DNA from: an uncultured SAR86 cluster bacterium
Lineage (GTDB): Bacteria; Pseudomonadota; Gammaproteobacteria; Magnimaribacterales; D2472
NCBI GenBank assembly: GCA_902631785.1
Contig: CACOZT010000001.1
Coordinates: forward strand, 382,741-446,740
DNA: 64,000 bases
Direction of reading: 5' to 3'
The position numbers and the translations under genes are program-made. Of this stretch, positions 30,664-41,497 are shown piece after piece (positions within the stretch are counted from its first letter, which is position 1; every line of letters starts with the position of its first letter). A model generated the notes under the pieces. The model saw only the letters and a program-made list of their open reading frames with translations. It was not told the origin of the DNA and did no database searches.

Positions 30664-33600
30664 AGATATTTCGTCTATTTTGATTATTGGAGCAGGTCCA
30701 ATCATCATTGGTCAGGCTTGTGAATTTGATTATTCTGGAGCACAAGCATGTAAAGCATTAAAAGAAGAGGGTTTTAGAGTAATTTTAGTTAATTCTAACC
30801 CAGCTACGATAATGACTGATCCGCTTTTAGCTGATGCAACATATATAGAACCAATACATTGGGAATCAGTTGAAAAAATAATTGAAAAGGAAAAACCGGA
30901 TGCAATCCTACCTACGATGGGAGGACAAACTGCTCTAAATACGGCTCTAACTTTAGATAAAAAGGGCGTGCTCAAAAAGCATAATGTTATTTTAATTGGA
31001 GCGAACAGAACTGCAATTGATAAAGCAGAGGATAGGCAGCTTTTTGATGAAACAATGCAGTCAATTAACTTAGAAACGCCTGCATCAGGTATTGCCCATT
31101 CAATGAGTGATGCATTAGAAGTTCAAGAAAAAATTGGATTCCCATGCATAATTAGGCCGTCATTCACTATGGGTGGAACAGGAGGTGGAATTGCCTACAA
31201 TATCTCAGAGTTCAAATCTATATGTGAGAAAGGGCTTGAATTATCTCCGACGAATGAACTTTTGATTGATGAATCTTTAATTGGCTGGAAAGAGTACGAA
31301 ATGGAGGTTGTCAGAGATTGTGAGGATAATTGTATTATTGTTTGCTCAATTGAAAATCTAGATCCTATGGGAATCCACACTGGAGATTCGACTACTATAG
31401 CACCCGCGCAAACTCTTACTGATAAGGAATATCAGATTATGAGGAATGCTTCTTTTAAAATTTTAAGAGAGATTGGTGTTGATACAGGAGGATCAAATGT
31501 TCAATTTGCAATCAATCCTGATAATGGAAAAATGGTTGTAATAGAGATGAATCCTAGGGTTAGTAGATCTTCTGCTCTTGCATCTAAAGCTACTGGATTC
31601 CCAATTGCAAAAGTTGCAGCTCTTTTATCAGTGGGCTATACCCTTGACGAACTAAAGAATGACATAACAGGTGGACTAACTCCAGCATCCTTTGAGCCGA
31701 GTATCGATTATATTGTTACAAAGATACCAAAATTTGCCTTTGAAAAGTTTCCACAAGCAAGCCCAAAACTAACTACACAAATGAAGTCAGTTGGTGAGGT
31801 AATGTCTATAGGATCAAACTTTCAAGAATCATTTCAAAAAGCATTGTGTAGTATGGAAGAAGGCCTAAATGGATTAAATACAATTAATAACGATGGATCA
31901 TTCCCATCAGATGATGAAATAAAAAGTGAGTTAACTATTCCTGGACCAAAAAGAATTTTTTATGTAGCAGATGCAATTCGAAAGGGATGGGATTTAAATA
32001 AAATATATTCACTGACTAAAATTGATTTTTGGTTTTTAGATCAAATAAATGAGATTGTAGATATCGAGAAGGAATTAAAAAAAGCTAGTATCTCAAATTT
32101 ATCTAGAGAGTATTTGCAAAGAATTAAAGAAAAAGGATTTTCTGATAACAGAATTGCTGAATTGCTTGGCACAAATGAATCAGAAATTAGGCAACTTAGG
32201 AAAATGAACAATGTAATGCCAATTTATAGAAGAGTAGATACATGTGCAGCAGAGTTTGCCACGTCAACATGTTATATGTATTCCTCTTACGGAGGGAATT
32301 GTGAAAGCTTGCCGTCTAAAAATAAGAAAATTCTTGTATTGGGAAGTGGCCCAAATAGAATTGGTCAAGGAATTGAGTTTGATTACTGTTGTGTTCATGC
32401 ATCCATGGCAATGCAGGAGGAGGGATATGAATCAATCATGGTAAATTGCAATCCTGAAACTGTCTCGACTGATTATGATGTTTCAAATAGACTTTATTTT
32501 GAGCCTATTACAGCTGAAAAAATTTTAGACATTATTGATATTGAGAAGCCTGAAGGAGTTGTAATACAGTTTGGAGGTCAGACTCCGTTAAAACTTGCTA
32601 ATGTTTTATCAGAAAATAGTGTAAATATTTTAGGTACAAATGTTGATGCGATTGATAGATCTGAAGATAGAGAAAGATTTCAAGAATTAGTAAATAAATT
32701 AAATTTAAAACAACCTTCAAATGCTACTGCTAAAAATGTTGAAGAAGCTTTGGATAAAGCTGATGAGATAGGGTTCCCAATTGTTGTAAGACCATCATAT
32801 GTATTAGGTGGAAGAGCTATGCAACTTGTAAATAATACAAAAGAGCTGAAACAGTATTTAAATGAGGCTGTTGAAGTATCTAATAGTAAACCCATTCTTT
32901 TAGATAGCTATCTGACTGATGCTATTGAGGTAGATGTTGATGTTGTGTCAGATGGCAAAAATATTGAAATAGGTGGCATATTACAACATATTGAGCAAGC
33001 TGGAATTCACTCTGGAGATTCCGCATGTTCTCTACCGCCATATAGCTTGTCTGATAATGTACAAGGCATTATGAAAAAACAAGCCATTGATATAGCAAAG
33101 GAATTAGAAGTTATAGGATTAATGAATATTCAATACGCAGTAAAAGATGAAAATGTATACATTATTGAAGTTAATCCTCGCGCATCAAGGACTGTTCCTT
33201 TTATTTCTAAAGCAATAGGTCAGTCTCTTGCAAAAGTTGCTTCCAAAGCAATGATAGGCATGAGTCTAACAAAACAAAAATTCTCTTCTGAACTGCCAAA
33301 AGATCTTTCTTTTGTGAAAGAGGCGGTTATGCCCTTTGATAAGTTCCCACATGTTGATCCAATTCTCGGACCTGAAATGAAGTCAACAGGAGAAGTCATG
33401 GGCATTGGTCCAAATTTTGGAGAGGCATATGCAAAAGCCCAAAAAGGAGCTAATAAGATTCTCAGAAGATCTGGTGTTGTATTTATAAGCGTTAAGCAGT
33501 CAGATAAAAAATATCTTGATGAATTTGTACCCGAAATAATTAATGCTGGCTTTGAAATTGTAGCAACATCTGGGACTTCAGAATATATTCAAAAACTTGG

Positions 33601-33862
33601 ATATAATGTGAGCACGATTAATAAGGTAACAGAGGGAAGACCTCATGTTGTTGACAGCCTCTTGAATAATGATATTGATTTGGTGATCAATACAACTGAA
33701 GGCTCTCAATCAATAGAGGACTCAGCATCAATCAGACAAAGCGCGCTGAGAAATAAAATTTTTTGCACTACAACAATGTTTGGTGCATTTGCAATTATAG
33801 ATGCTCTAAAAAGCAAAGAAGAAAATTGGACTTATAGCACATTGCAAGAAATCAATAACTGA
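30650..33862 (+). CDS. carB: Carbamoyl-phosphate synthase large subunit
   Basis: 1070 aa; duplicated ATP-grasp domains; follows carA. Confidence 0.98.
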   Translation: MPKRKDISSILIIGAGPIIIGQACEFDYSGAQACKALKEEGFRVILVNSNPATIMTDPLLADATYIEPIHWESVEKIIEKEKPDAILPTMGGQTALNTALTLDKKGVLKKHNVILIGANRTAIDKAEDRQLFDETMQSINLETPASGIAHSMSDALEVQEKIGFPCIIRPSFTMGGTGGGIAYNISEFKSICEKGLELSPTNELLIDESLIGWKEYEMEVVRDCEDNCIIVCSIENLDPMGIHTGDSTTIAPAQTLTDKEYQIMRNASFKILREIGVDTGGSNVQFAINPDNGKMVVIEMNPRVSRSSALASKATGFPIAKVAALLSVGYTLDELKNDITGGLTPASFEPSIDYIVTKIPKFAFEKFPQASPKLTTQMKSVGEVMSIGSNFQESFQKALCSMEEGLNGLNTINNDGSFPSDDEIKSELTIPGPKRIFYVADAIRKGWDLNKIYSLTKIDFWFLDQINEIVDIEKELKKASISNLSREYLQRIKEKGFSDNRIAELLGTNESEIRQLRKMNNVMPIYRRVDTCAAEFATSTCYMYSSYGGNCESLPSKNKKILVLGSGPNRIGQGIEFDYCCVHASMAMQEEGYESIMVNCNPETVSTDYDVSNRLYFEPITAEKILDIIDIEKPEGVVIQFGGQTPLKLANVLSENSVNILGTNVDAIDRSEDRERFQELVNKLNLKQPSNATAKNVEEALDKADEIGFPIVVRPSYVLGGRAMQLVNNTKELKQYLNEAVEVSNSKPILLDSYLTDAIEVDVDVVSDGKNIEIGGILQHIEQAGIHSGDSACSLPPYSLSDNVQGIMKKQAIDIAKELEVIGLMNIQYAVKDENVYIIEVNPRASRTVPFISKAIGQSLAKVASKAMIGMSLTKQKFSSELPKDLSFVKEAVMPFDKFPHVDPILGPEMKSTGEVMGIGPNFGEAYAKAQKGANKILRRSGVVFISVKQSDKKYLDEFVPEIINAGFEIVATSGTSEYIQKLGYNVSTINKVTEGRPHVVDSLLNNDIDLVINTTEGSQSIEDSASIRQSALRNKIFCTTTMFGAFAIIDALKSKEENWTYSTLQEINN

Positions 33863-33889
33863 TTAGCTGAAATTGATATAATGCTTACT

Positions 33890-34366
33890 ATGAGCAGAGT
33901 ACCTATTACAAAAGAAGGCGAAATTTCTATAAAGGAAAAACTTTCAAATCTTAAGTTTGTTGAAAGACCTCAAATATCTCAAGCCATAGCTGAAGCAAGG
34001 GCTCATGGAGATCTTAAAGAGAATGCTGAATATCATGCTGCTAAGGAATTACAGGGTTTAGTTGAGGCGAAAATAAATGAAATGGAAAGCACATTAGCTA
34101 ATGCCCAAGTAATTGATGTAAGAGAAATACCAGAAACTGGAAGAGTGATTTTTGGTTCAACGGTTAAAGTTTATGATGTTAATAACGATAATGAGATAGT
34201 CTACAAAATTGTTGGCAATCTTGAATCTGACCCTGAAAATGGCCACATATCAATTGATACTCCAATTGCAAAAGGATTGGTTGGTAAGTTTGTGGATGAT
34301 GAAATAAAGATTCAGACACCTTCAGGTGATTTGCTTTACGAAATTATAGAAGTTAAACATATTTAA
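33890..34366 (+). CDS. greA: Transcription elongation factor GreA (ORF track starts at 33881; MSRVPIT start preferred)
   Basis: 'MSRVPITKEGEISIKEKL', 'AHGDLKENAEYHAAKE'. Confidence 0.95.
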   Translation: MSRVPITKEGEISIKEKLSNLKFVERPQISQAIAEARAHGDLKENAEYHAAKELQGLVEAKINEMESTLANAQVIDVREIPETGRVIFGSTVKVYDVNNDNEIVYKIVGNLESDPENGHISIDTPIAKGLVGKFVDDEIKIQTPSGDLLYEIIEVKHI

Positions 34367-34370
34367 TTAT

Positions 34371-34931
34371 ATGCATTCAGATAACTGGGCTCAAAAGGCA
34401 AAAGATATGGGTTATCGATCTAGAGCTGTTTTCAAATTAGAAGAAATTTTAAAAAAAACAAGAGTAAAGAATTATTCAAGTGTCCTAGATCTAGGTTCAT
34501 CTCCAGGGGGATGGTCTGAATACATAGTCAAAAAATATCCTTCTTCAAAAGTCTACGCAATTGATATTATTGATATGGAACCAATCAATGGAGTTACTTT
34601 CATTAAAGATAGCATTGAAAATATATATAATTTAGAAGAAATTCATAAATTAAAAGGTAGTTTTAAACTTGTAATTTCTGACATAGCCCCAAACTTAAGT
34701 GGCATTGGTGCAGTAGATAGCGAAAATATTCTAGATTTAAATATGCTGACTGTTAAAATTGCTTATGATTTTTTAGATTCAGATGGATCACTTATTATGA
34801 AAACTTTTCAGAATAGTAATTTAAAAACTTTACGAAAAGATATGGAATTATCTTTCAAGTTAGTACAAACTTATAAACCCGCTGCATCAAAAAAACAGTC
34901 AGGTGAAATTTACTTGTATGGAGTTAAATAA
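34371..34931 (+). CDS. rlmE: 23S rRNA (uridine 2'-O) methyltransferase RlmE/FtsJ
   Basis: 'YRSRAVFKLEEI', 'VLDLGSSPGGWSEY', 'SDIAPNLSGI'; upstream of ftsH. Confidence 0.95.
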   Translation: MHSDNWAQKAKDMGYRSRAVFKLEEILKKTRVKNYSSVLDLGSSPGGWSEYIVKKYPSSKVYAIDIIDMEPINGVTFIKDSIENIYNLEEIHKLKGSFKLVISDIAPNLSGIGAVDSENILDLNMLTVKIAYDFLDSDGSLIMKTFQNSNLKTLRKDMELSFKLVQTYKPAASKKQSGEIYLYGVK

Positions 34932-34934
34932 TTT

Positions 34935-36848
34935 ATGAATAGTTTTATGAGAAATTTAGTTGTTTGGGTGGTTCTAGGATCTTTAATGGTTTACGTTTTT
35001 AATAATGTTGAAAACTCACAAGCAAGAGAACAAATTAGTTACAGTCAATTTAAACAAGAAGTTCTTTCAGACAGGGTCGCAAAAGTAGTTTACAAGGGCG
35101 ATCAAATGACCATTATCGGTGATAGATTAGATGGATCAAAATTTGAGACGACCCATCCTATTTTTAAAAGAGATGAAGCAGTTGAAAATGCTATTGAGGA
35201 AAATGGCATTATTGCTGTTTATGAGAAAATTGAGCAACCTTCATTATTTTCTCAATTACTGGTTGGTGCATTTCCAATAATATTGCTTTTAGCAATATTC
35301 TTCTTCTTTATGCGCCAAATGCAGGGCGGTATCTCAGGAAAGGGTGGACCAATGTCATTTGGTCGAAGTAAGGCTAAGCTCATGGAAGGCGGCAAAGTAA
35401 AAACAACATTTAAGGATGTTGCTGGATGTGAAGAGGCAAAACAAGATGTTCAAGAACTTGTAGATTTTCTCAAAGATCCAACTAAATTTCAAAAGCTTGG
35501 TGGCAAAATTCCAAGAGGAGTTTTGATGGTTGGTCCTCCTGGGACTGGTAAAACCCTAATCGCTAGAGCTGTAGCTGGTGAAGCTAAGGTACCTTTCTTT
35601 ACGATTTCAGGATCAGATTTTGTTGAAATGTTCGTTGGTGTTGGAGCTTCAAGAGTAAGAGATATGTTCGATCAAGCCAAGAAACAATCTCCTTGTATTG
35701 TTTTCATAGATGAGATTGATGCAGTTGGAAGACATAGAGGCGCTGGTCTTGGTGGTGGACATGATGAAAGAGAACAAACACTTAACCAACTTCTTGTTGA
35801 AATGGATGGTTTTGAAGGGAATGATGGTGTTATTGTTATAGCTGCTACTAATAGGCCTGATGTTCTTGACCCTGCGCTTTTAAGACCTGGTAGGTTTGAT
35901 AGACAAGTTGTAGTTGATTTACCAGATATCAGAGGCAGAGAGGCTATTTTAAAGGTTCATATGAGAAAAGTTCCACTTGCTTCAGATGTAGATCCGCTTG
36001 TAATAGCTAGAGGCACTCCTGGATTTTCAGGTGCAGATCTAGCCAATCTTATTAATGAAGCTGCACTATTTGCTGCAAGATATTCTGACAAAAAAATTGA
36101 TCAATCTCATCTTGATTTAGCAAAAGATAAAATAATGATGGGTGCTGAGAGAAAATCAATGATCTTAAGTGAGGAGCAAAAGAGAATCACAGCTTATCAT
36201 GAAGCTGGACATGCAATTGTTGGAAGATTATGCCCAACCCATGATCCTGTATATAAGGTGACCATAATACCTAGAGGAAGAGCATTAGGAGTAACAATGT
36301 TTTTACCTGAGGAAGATACTTATATGCAAAGTAAAGAGTATCTTCTTGGAAGAATAGCTACATTATTTGGTGGAAGAATTGCTGAAAGCATTATTAATGG
36401 TAATCAGGGAATTACAACTGGTGCATCAAATGACATTGAGGTAGCAACAGGAATAGCAACAAATATGGTAACTAAGTGGGGCTTTTCTGATGCGCTAGGA
36501 ACTATTAAATATGGAGAAGATGAGGGTAGCCCATTTTTAGGAAGATCTGTATCAAATCCTGCTCCTATAAGAAGTGATCAGACATCAAAACTAATAGATT
36601 CAGAGGTAAAAGCTATTATTGACTCATGTTATAAGAGAGCTGAAAAATTGCTTAAAGAAAATTTAGATAAACTTAACGTAATGGCTGATGCTCTTTTGAA
36701 ATACGAAACTATAGATGCGGATCAGATTGATGACATTATGGCTGGTGCCACACCTAGAGAGCCTAAAGGGTGGTCAGATGATGATCAATCTAAAGGCAAA
36801 AAGTCTTCTAAAAAAAGTTCAATTAAAGGTGCTGCTGAAGAGTTATAA
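34935..36848 (+). CDS. ftsH: ATP-dependent zinc metalloprotease FtsH
   Basis: '[18 protein letters not shown]', 'HEAGH'. Confidence 0.98.
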   Translation: MNSFMRNLVVWVVLGSLMVYVFNNVENSQAREQISYSQFKQEVLSDRVAKVVYKGDQMTIIGDRLDGSKFETTHPIFKRDEAVENAIEENGIIAVYEKIEQPSLFSQLLVGAFPIILLLAIFFFFMRQMQGGISGKGGPMSFGRSKAKLMEGGKVKTTFKDVAGCEEAKQDVQELVDFLKDPTKFQKLGGKIPRGVLMVGPPGTGKTLIARAVAGEAKVPFFTISGSDFVEMFVGVGASRVRDMFDQAKKQSPCIVFIDEIDAVGRHRGAGLGGGHDEREQTLNQLLVEMDGFEGNDGVIVIAATNRPDVLDPALLRPGRFDRQVVVDLPDIRGREAILKVHMRKVPLASDVDPLVIARGTPGFSGADLANLINEAALFAARYSDKKIDQSHLDLAKDKIMMGAERKSMILSEEQKRITAYHEAGHAIVGRLCPTHDPVYKVTIIPRGRALGVTMFLPEEDTYMQSKEYLLGRIATLFGGRIAESIINGNQGITTGASNDIEVATGIATNMVTKWGFSDALGTIKYGEDEGSPFLGRSVSNPAPIRSDQTSKLIDSEVKAIIDSCYKRAEKLLKENLDKLNVMADALLKYETIDADQIDDIMAGATPREPKGWSDDDQSKGKKSSKKSSIKGAAEEL

Positions 36849-36857
36849 TTTTTTTCA

Positions 36858-38180
36858 ATGAATTTAAAATTTGGCACCGACGGTATAAGGGGACCCGTCG
36901 AGAGCAAAATAACTCCCGAAGCTTGTCTTAAAATAGGTCATGCAACAGGTCTGGTCATGAAAGAGCTTGGCTGGAACACTGTAGTCATAGGAAAAGATAC
37001 AAGAATTTCTGGATATATGCTTGAATCGGCTCTTCAGGCAGGCTTTATTGCTGCTGGTGTTAATGTAAACCTTTTAGGCCCAATTCCTACTCCAGGAGTA
37101 GCTTACTTAACAAAAACCTTAAGAAATAAGTTTGGTGTAGTTATTAGCGCCTCACATAATGACTTTTTAGACAATGGAATCAAAATCTTTAATGAAGATG
37201 GTGAAAAAATTTCGAGAGAGGTTGAAAAAAGAATTGAAAAATATTTGTCATCAACTCTTTCTCCTGTCGAAACCTCTCAAATAGGAAAAGCATACAGATT
37301 CGATGAATCTGGACCAAGATATATTGAATTTTGTAAATCAACAGTCCCCTCAGAGATCTCTTTCTCTTCACTCAGAATAGTAATTGATTGCGCAAATGGT
37401 GCCTGTTATAAAGTTAGCCCAGAAATATTTGAAGAATTAGGCGCAGAAGTTATTACAATTGGAAATGAACCGGATGGTTACAACATTAATCAAGATTGTG
37501 GTTCAACTCATCCAGAAATCATTAAAGATGCAGTAGTAAAGCATAGGGCAGACTATGGAATATCTTTAGATGGAGATGGAGATAGAGTTATTATTGTTGA
37601 TGAAAAAGGGAATATTCTTGATGGTGATGATCTTTTATTTATTCTTGCATTTGCAAATCCAAACAGAACTGGACCTTGGTCAGGAGTAGTTGGAACTCAT
37701 ATGAGCAATTTAGGTTTTGAAGATGGTATAAAAAAACTTGGGTATAAGTTTGTTAGAGCTGATGTTGGTGATAAATATGTAAGTGAAATGCTTTCTAAAA
37801 AGGGTTGGTTGCTTGGTGGTGAGACCTCTGGGCATATTATATGCAAAGATCTCGTAAGCACTGGAGATGGGACTATCGCTGCTTTGAAAGTGATCTCGTC
37901 GTTATTAATTCTTGAAAAGAGACCAAGTGAAGTTTTGATGAACTATACAAAAATACCTCAAATTAATTTAGCTGTAAAAGTTAAGAATAAGGATATTATT
38001 AATGATAAAGAGCTTAAATTACTATTAAATGAAATTGAGTCTGACCTTACTGTAGGAAGAGTATTAGTTAGACCGTCAGGAACAGAACCAAAGATTAGAA
38101 TTATGGTAGAAGCACCCGAAGAAAAGGTTGCTAAAAAGTTTGCTAGTGATATTGAAAAAATTATTGAGTCAAAAAGTTAG
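36858..38180 (+). CDS. glmM: Phosphoglucosamine mutase GlmM
   Basis: 'FGTDGIRG', 'SASHND', 'DGDGDR', 'VRPSGTEPKIR'. Confidence 0.96.
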   Translation: MNLKFGTDGIRGPVESKITPEACLKIGHATGLVMKELGWNTVVIGKDTRISGYMLESALQAGFIAAGVNVNLLGPIPTPGVAYLTKTLRNKFGVVISASHNDFLDNGIKIFNEDGEKISREVEKRIEKYLSSTLSPVETSQIGKAYRFDESGPRYIEFCKSTVPSEISFSSLRIVIDCANGACYKVSPEIFEELGAEVITIGNEPDGYNINQDCGSTHPEIIKDAVVKHRADYGISLDGDGDRVIIVDEKGNILDGDDLLFILAFANPNRTGPWSGVVGTHMSNLGFEDGIKKLGYKFVRADVGDKYVSEMLSKKGWLLGGETSGHIICKDLVSTGDGTIAALKVISSLLILEKRPSEVLMNYTKIPQINLAVKVKNKDIINDKELKLLLNEIESDLTVGRVLVRPSGTEPKIRIMVEAPEEKVAKKFASDIEKIIESKS

Positions 38181-38924
38181 ATGATTATTGCAAATTGGAA
38201 ATGTAATGGAAGCAAATCTATGATATCTGAGTGGGTTAGTGATTTTTCGGTAAATTATATTGAAACAAACGGACCATTTATAGGAATCGCTCCACCATCA
38301 ATATATATTGAAAATGTTCTAGCAAATATACCAACTAAATTGACTGGAGTTAATATCGGGTCTCAAGATATTGATACTTCATCTGGCGCAAGGACAGGCG
38401 CAGTATCTTCCGAAATGATTTTAGATTATGGGTGTAAATTTTCAATTATTGGTCATTCTGAGAGAAGACAATTTTATAATGAAAGAAATGATGATATCAG
38501 ACGGAAAATTTTGAATATCGCAAATAAAACATTAACAATTTTATGTGTCGGTGAAACTGAAGAAGAAAATAAAAATGATCTAACAAAAGATGTTTTAAAA
38601 AAACAACTCGAAGTAATTGAAGAAATAGATTTCAACGATTCATTAGTAATTGCTTATGAGCCAGTTTGGGCCATTGGAACAGGGAATACTCCAACACCGG
38701 ATAATATTAATGAAATTCATAAATTTATTAAAGATGTTGTACAATCCACCACAAGAAATTCAGAAATTCCTTTGGTTTTGTATGGTGGAAGCGTAAATGA
38801 AGATAATGCTGAGAACTTTTTTAAGGAAGAATTTGTTGATGGTGCCTTAATAGGTGGTGCCTCTTTAAATGGAAGACAATTTGCTAATATTATTAATATT
38901 TATAATGGAATAAATTCAAAATGA
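38181..38924 (+). CDS. tpiA: Triosephosphate isomerase
   Basis: 'IANWKCNG', 'IGHSERRQFYNE', 'AYEPVWAIGTG'. Confidence 0.97.
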   Translation: MIIANWKCNGSKSMISEWVSDFSVNYIETNGPFIGIAPPSIYIENVLANIPTKLTGVNIGSQDIDTSSGARTGAVSSEMILDYGCKFSIIGHSERRQFYNERNDDIRRKILNIANKTLTILCVGETEEENKNDLTKDVLKKQLEVIEEIDFNDSLVIAYEPVWAIGTGNTPTPDNINEIHKFIKDVVQSTTRNSEIPLVLYGGSVNEDNAENFFKEEFVDGALIGGASLNGRQFANIINIYNGINSK

Positions 38925-39232
38925 TTACTTTTTTAACAGTGATATGCGTGCTTCTAGCAATTGTAATTGTTGGAATAGTCCTTCTTCAGCAGGGTAAAGG
39001 TTCAGATCTTGGCTCAGCGTTTGGAGGAGGATCTTCTAATTCTATGTTTGGCGCTTTAGGTCCATCAGGATTTCTTGGAAGGCTAACATATATTATCGTT
39101 GCGATTTGGTTAATATTATCTTTCTTATTAGCTTATTTATTGAAAAATGAAAATACAGAGGTTATTTTTGATACACCTCTTATTGAAGAAGCGACTAAAG
39201 AAGGACTGTCAGACGAAATACCAATAGAATAA
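38921..39232 (+). CDS. secG: Preprotein translocase subunit SecG
   Basis: 'IVLLQQGKGSDLGSAFGGGSSNSMFGALG'. Confidence 0.95.
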   Translation: MITFLTVICVLLAIVIVGIVLLQQGKGSDLGSAFGGGSSNSMFGALGPSGFLGRLTYIIVAIWLILSFLLAYLLKNENTEVIFDTPLIEEATKEGLSDEIPIE

Positions 39233-39237
39233 ATATT

Positions 39238-39324
39238 TGGTGCCGAAGGCGGGACTTGAACCCGCACGAGTTTTCACTCACTAGCCCCTCAAGCTAGCGT
39301 GTCTACCAATTCCACCACTTCGGC
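39238..39324 (-). tRNA. tRNA-Leu (anticodon GAG), CCA encoded
   Basis: Minus strand GCCGAAG...CTAGC-TTGAGGG-GCTAG...GGTTCAAGTCC...CTTCGGC-A-CCA; long variable arm. Confidence 0.96.
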
Positions 39325-39337
39325 TAAAAAGACCGAA

Positions 39338-39366
39338 ATTATAGCAATATTATGTGCTATCTAATA
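39338..39366 (-). promoter_or_regulatory. Promoter candidate for tRNA-Leu: extended -10 TGC-TATAAT, weak -35
   Basis: Minus strand reads ...TATTAG-N17-TATAAT with TG at the extended -10 position, about 14 nt upstream of the tRNA 5' end. Confidence 0.6.
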
Positions 39367-39376
39367 CAAAATAAAC

Positions 39377-39405
39377 TTGACCAAACACTCTTACTTTCAT
39401 AAACT
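39377..39405 (+). promoter_or_regulatory. Sigma-70-like promoter for initiator tRNA: TTGACC-N17-TAAACT
   Basis: TTGACC at 39377-39382, 17-nt spacer, TAAACT at 39400-39405, 15 nt before the tRNA. Confidence 0.7.
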
Positions 39406-39420
39406 TCATGTTCGCTGCGT

Positions 39421-39497
<77 letters not shown>

Positions 39498-39547
39498 CAG
39501 TTAAATAATTTTTTGTGGGGCTGTTGCCCTTTTTTTGTATAAAAAAT

Positions 39548-40036
39548 ATGAATATAGAAGACTTTAAAAATATTATTGAGCCTGTGATAAACAGAAATAA
39601 TTGTCTGTTATGGGGAATTGAAGTTTTGAGAGGCAAGAAAAAAAATACTCTAAGAGTTTTTATTGATTCAGATAATAGTGTTGATATCAATGATTGTGAG
39701 AATATCTCTAGAGATCTAAATTATGAACCTCAAATCGACTTACACTTAGGTGAAGATTACATTCTTGAAGTTTCTACACCAGGCATTGATAGAAAATTTT
39801 TTGAAATTAAACAATTAGATGATTACGTTGGCCAAGAGCTAGACATAAAAACAAAAAGTATTCATGAGGGTCGAAGAAAGTTTATTGGTAAATTGATTGA
39901 ATGTGATGATTCAAGTTTATCTATAGTTAAGTCAGATAATTCTGAGGAGATAACATTTAAGTTTTCTGATATCGACTTATGCAGGCTAAAACCAGATTAT
40001 AATAACTTATTGAAGGAATATTCTTATGGAGAGTAA
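39548..40036 (+). CDS. rimP: Ribosome maturation factor RimP (ORF track begins at 39515; ATG at 39548 preferred)
   Basis: 'CENISRDLNYEPQIDLHLGEDYILEVSTPGIDR'; upstream of nusA. Confidence 0.93.
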   Translation: MNIEDFKNIIEPVINRNNCLLWGIEVLRGKKKNTLRVFIDSDNSVDINDCENISRDLNYEPQIDLHLGEDYILEVSTPGIDRKFFEIKQLDDYVGQELDIKTKSIHEGRRKFIGKLIECDDSSLSIVKSDNSEEITFKFSDIDLCRLKPDYNNLLKEYSYGE

Positions 40037-41489
40037 CGAAATATTAGCAGTTGTTGATTCAGTTTCAACAGAAAAAGGACTTGAGAAAGATGTAATTTTC
40101 CAAGCAATCGAAATTGCAATCGCATCAGCGTCTCAAAGGCATTTTCATGAAGATGCAGACTTATATGTTTCAATTGATAGAGAAACTGGCGAGTATACAA
40201 CTCATAGAAATTGGATTGTGTTTGATGAATCTGATGAAGAATATCATCATGAAACACATATATCTGAAAAAGAATCACAATTAGAGGTTGGAGAGGTTTA
40301 TTCAAAACCTCAGGATAATATTGAGTTTGGAAGAATCGAAACACAAGCTGCAAGACAAGTTATGCTTCAAAAAGTAAGAGAAGCCGAAAGAGAAAAAATT
40401 GTTGAGCAGTTCAGATCTCAAAATAATAAACTCGTCTCAGGTTCTGTTAAAAGAGTTACTAGAGATAATATTATTGTTGATATTACTCATGAAGCAGAGG
40501 CTTTATTACCAAGAGATAAGTTAATGCCTGGTGAAATTTATAAAATTAATGACAGAATCAGGGCAGTACTTCAAATTGTTGAAGTTGAGGGCCGAGGTCC
40601 ACAACTTATGTTAAATCGCTCATGTCCTGAAATGGTAACAGAACTTTTTAATATTGAGGTTCCAGAAATAAATGAAGATGTTATTGAAATTAGAGGAATT
40701 GCTCGAGATGCTGGCTCTAGATCAAAAATTGCTGTCAAAACAAATGATGGTCGTATCGATCCTGTTGGAGCATGTGTGGGGATGAGAGGATCGAGAGTTC
40801 AAGCCGTATCATCAGAATTAGGTAACGAAAGGATTGACATAATTATATATGATGACAATCCAGCTCAGCTTGTTATTAATGCTCTTTCTCCTGCAAAAGT
40901 TGAATCCATTGTTATGGATGAGGACTCCAGATCAATGGATATTGCTGTAAATGAAGATAATTTAGCCTTGGCAATTGGATCAAGAGGTCAAAATATCAGA
41001 CTTGCTTCTAGATTAGTTGGATGGGATCTAAATATTATTAGTAATGAAGAGGCAGAGGCAAAAGTAAAAGTGGATGAAACAGAATTTTTAGCCAAGATTA
41101 TCGATACTCTTGAAGTAAAAGAGGATGTTGCTGAAAAGATAATTTCTTCTGGTCTTTTATCTTTTGATGAAATTGCTTATGCAGATGACTCATTATTAAA
41201 AGAGTTCATAGAATCAGATGATGAGATCATAAGAATTAAGTCTGGTTCTGAGGATGCTGCTTTACTTGAAGCAATGGGTGCAGTAACTGAAGAGGAAGAT
41301 AACTTAGAATCACTCTCAGACTTAAATTTAAATGAAGATGACATCACTAAGTTATCCAATAAAGGTATTAAAAATAAAGATGATCTTGCTGAGCTTTCTA
41401 TAGATGAATTGCAAGAAATAATTGAAATCTCCTCGGATGATGCTTCAAAAATGATAATGAAAGCTAGAGAACATTGGTTTAACGAATAG
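40026..41489 (+). CDS. nusA: Transcription termination/antitermination protein NusA
   Basis: S1/KH region 'DPVGACVGMRGSRVQAVSSELGNERIDI'; operon position. Confidence 0.97.
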   Translation: MESNEILAVVDSVSTEKGLEKDVIFQAIEIAIASASQRHFHEDADLYVSIDRETGEYTTHRNWIVFDESDEEYHHETHISEKESQLEVGEVYSKPQDNIEFGRIETQAARQVMLQKVREAEREKIVEQFRSQNNKLVSGSVKRVTRDNIIVDITHEAEALLPRDKLMPGEIYKINDRIRAVLQIVEVEGRGPQLMLNRSCPEMVTELFNIEVPEINEDVIEIRGIARDAGSRSKIAVKTNDGRIDPVGACVGMRGSRVQAVSSELGNERIDIIIYDDNPAQLVINALSPAKVESIVMDEDSRSMDIAVNEDNLALAIGSRGQNIRLASRLVGWDLNIISNEEAEAKVKVDETEFLAKIIDTLEVKEDVAEKIISSGLLSFDEIAYADDSLLKEFIESDDEIIRIKSGSEDAALLEAMGAVTEEEDNLESLSDLNLNEDDITKLSNKGIKNKDDLAELSIDELQEIIEISSDDASKMIMKAREHWFNE

Positions 41490-41497
41490 GTTGTATT

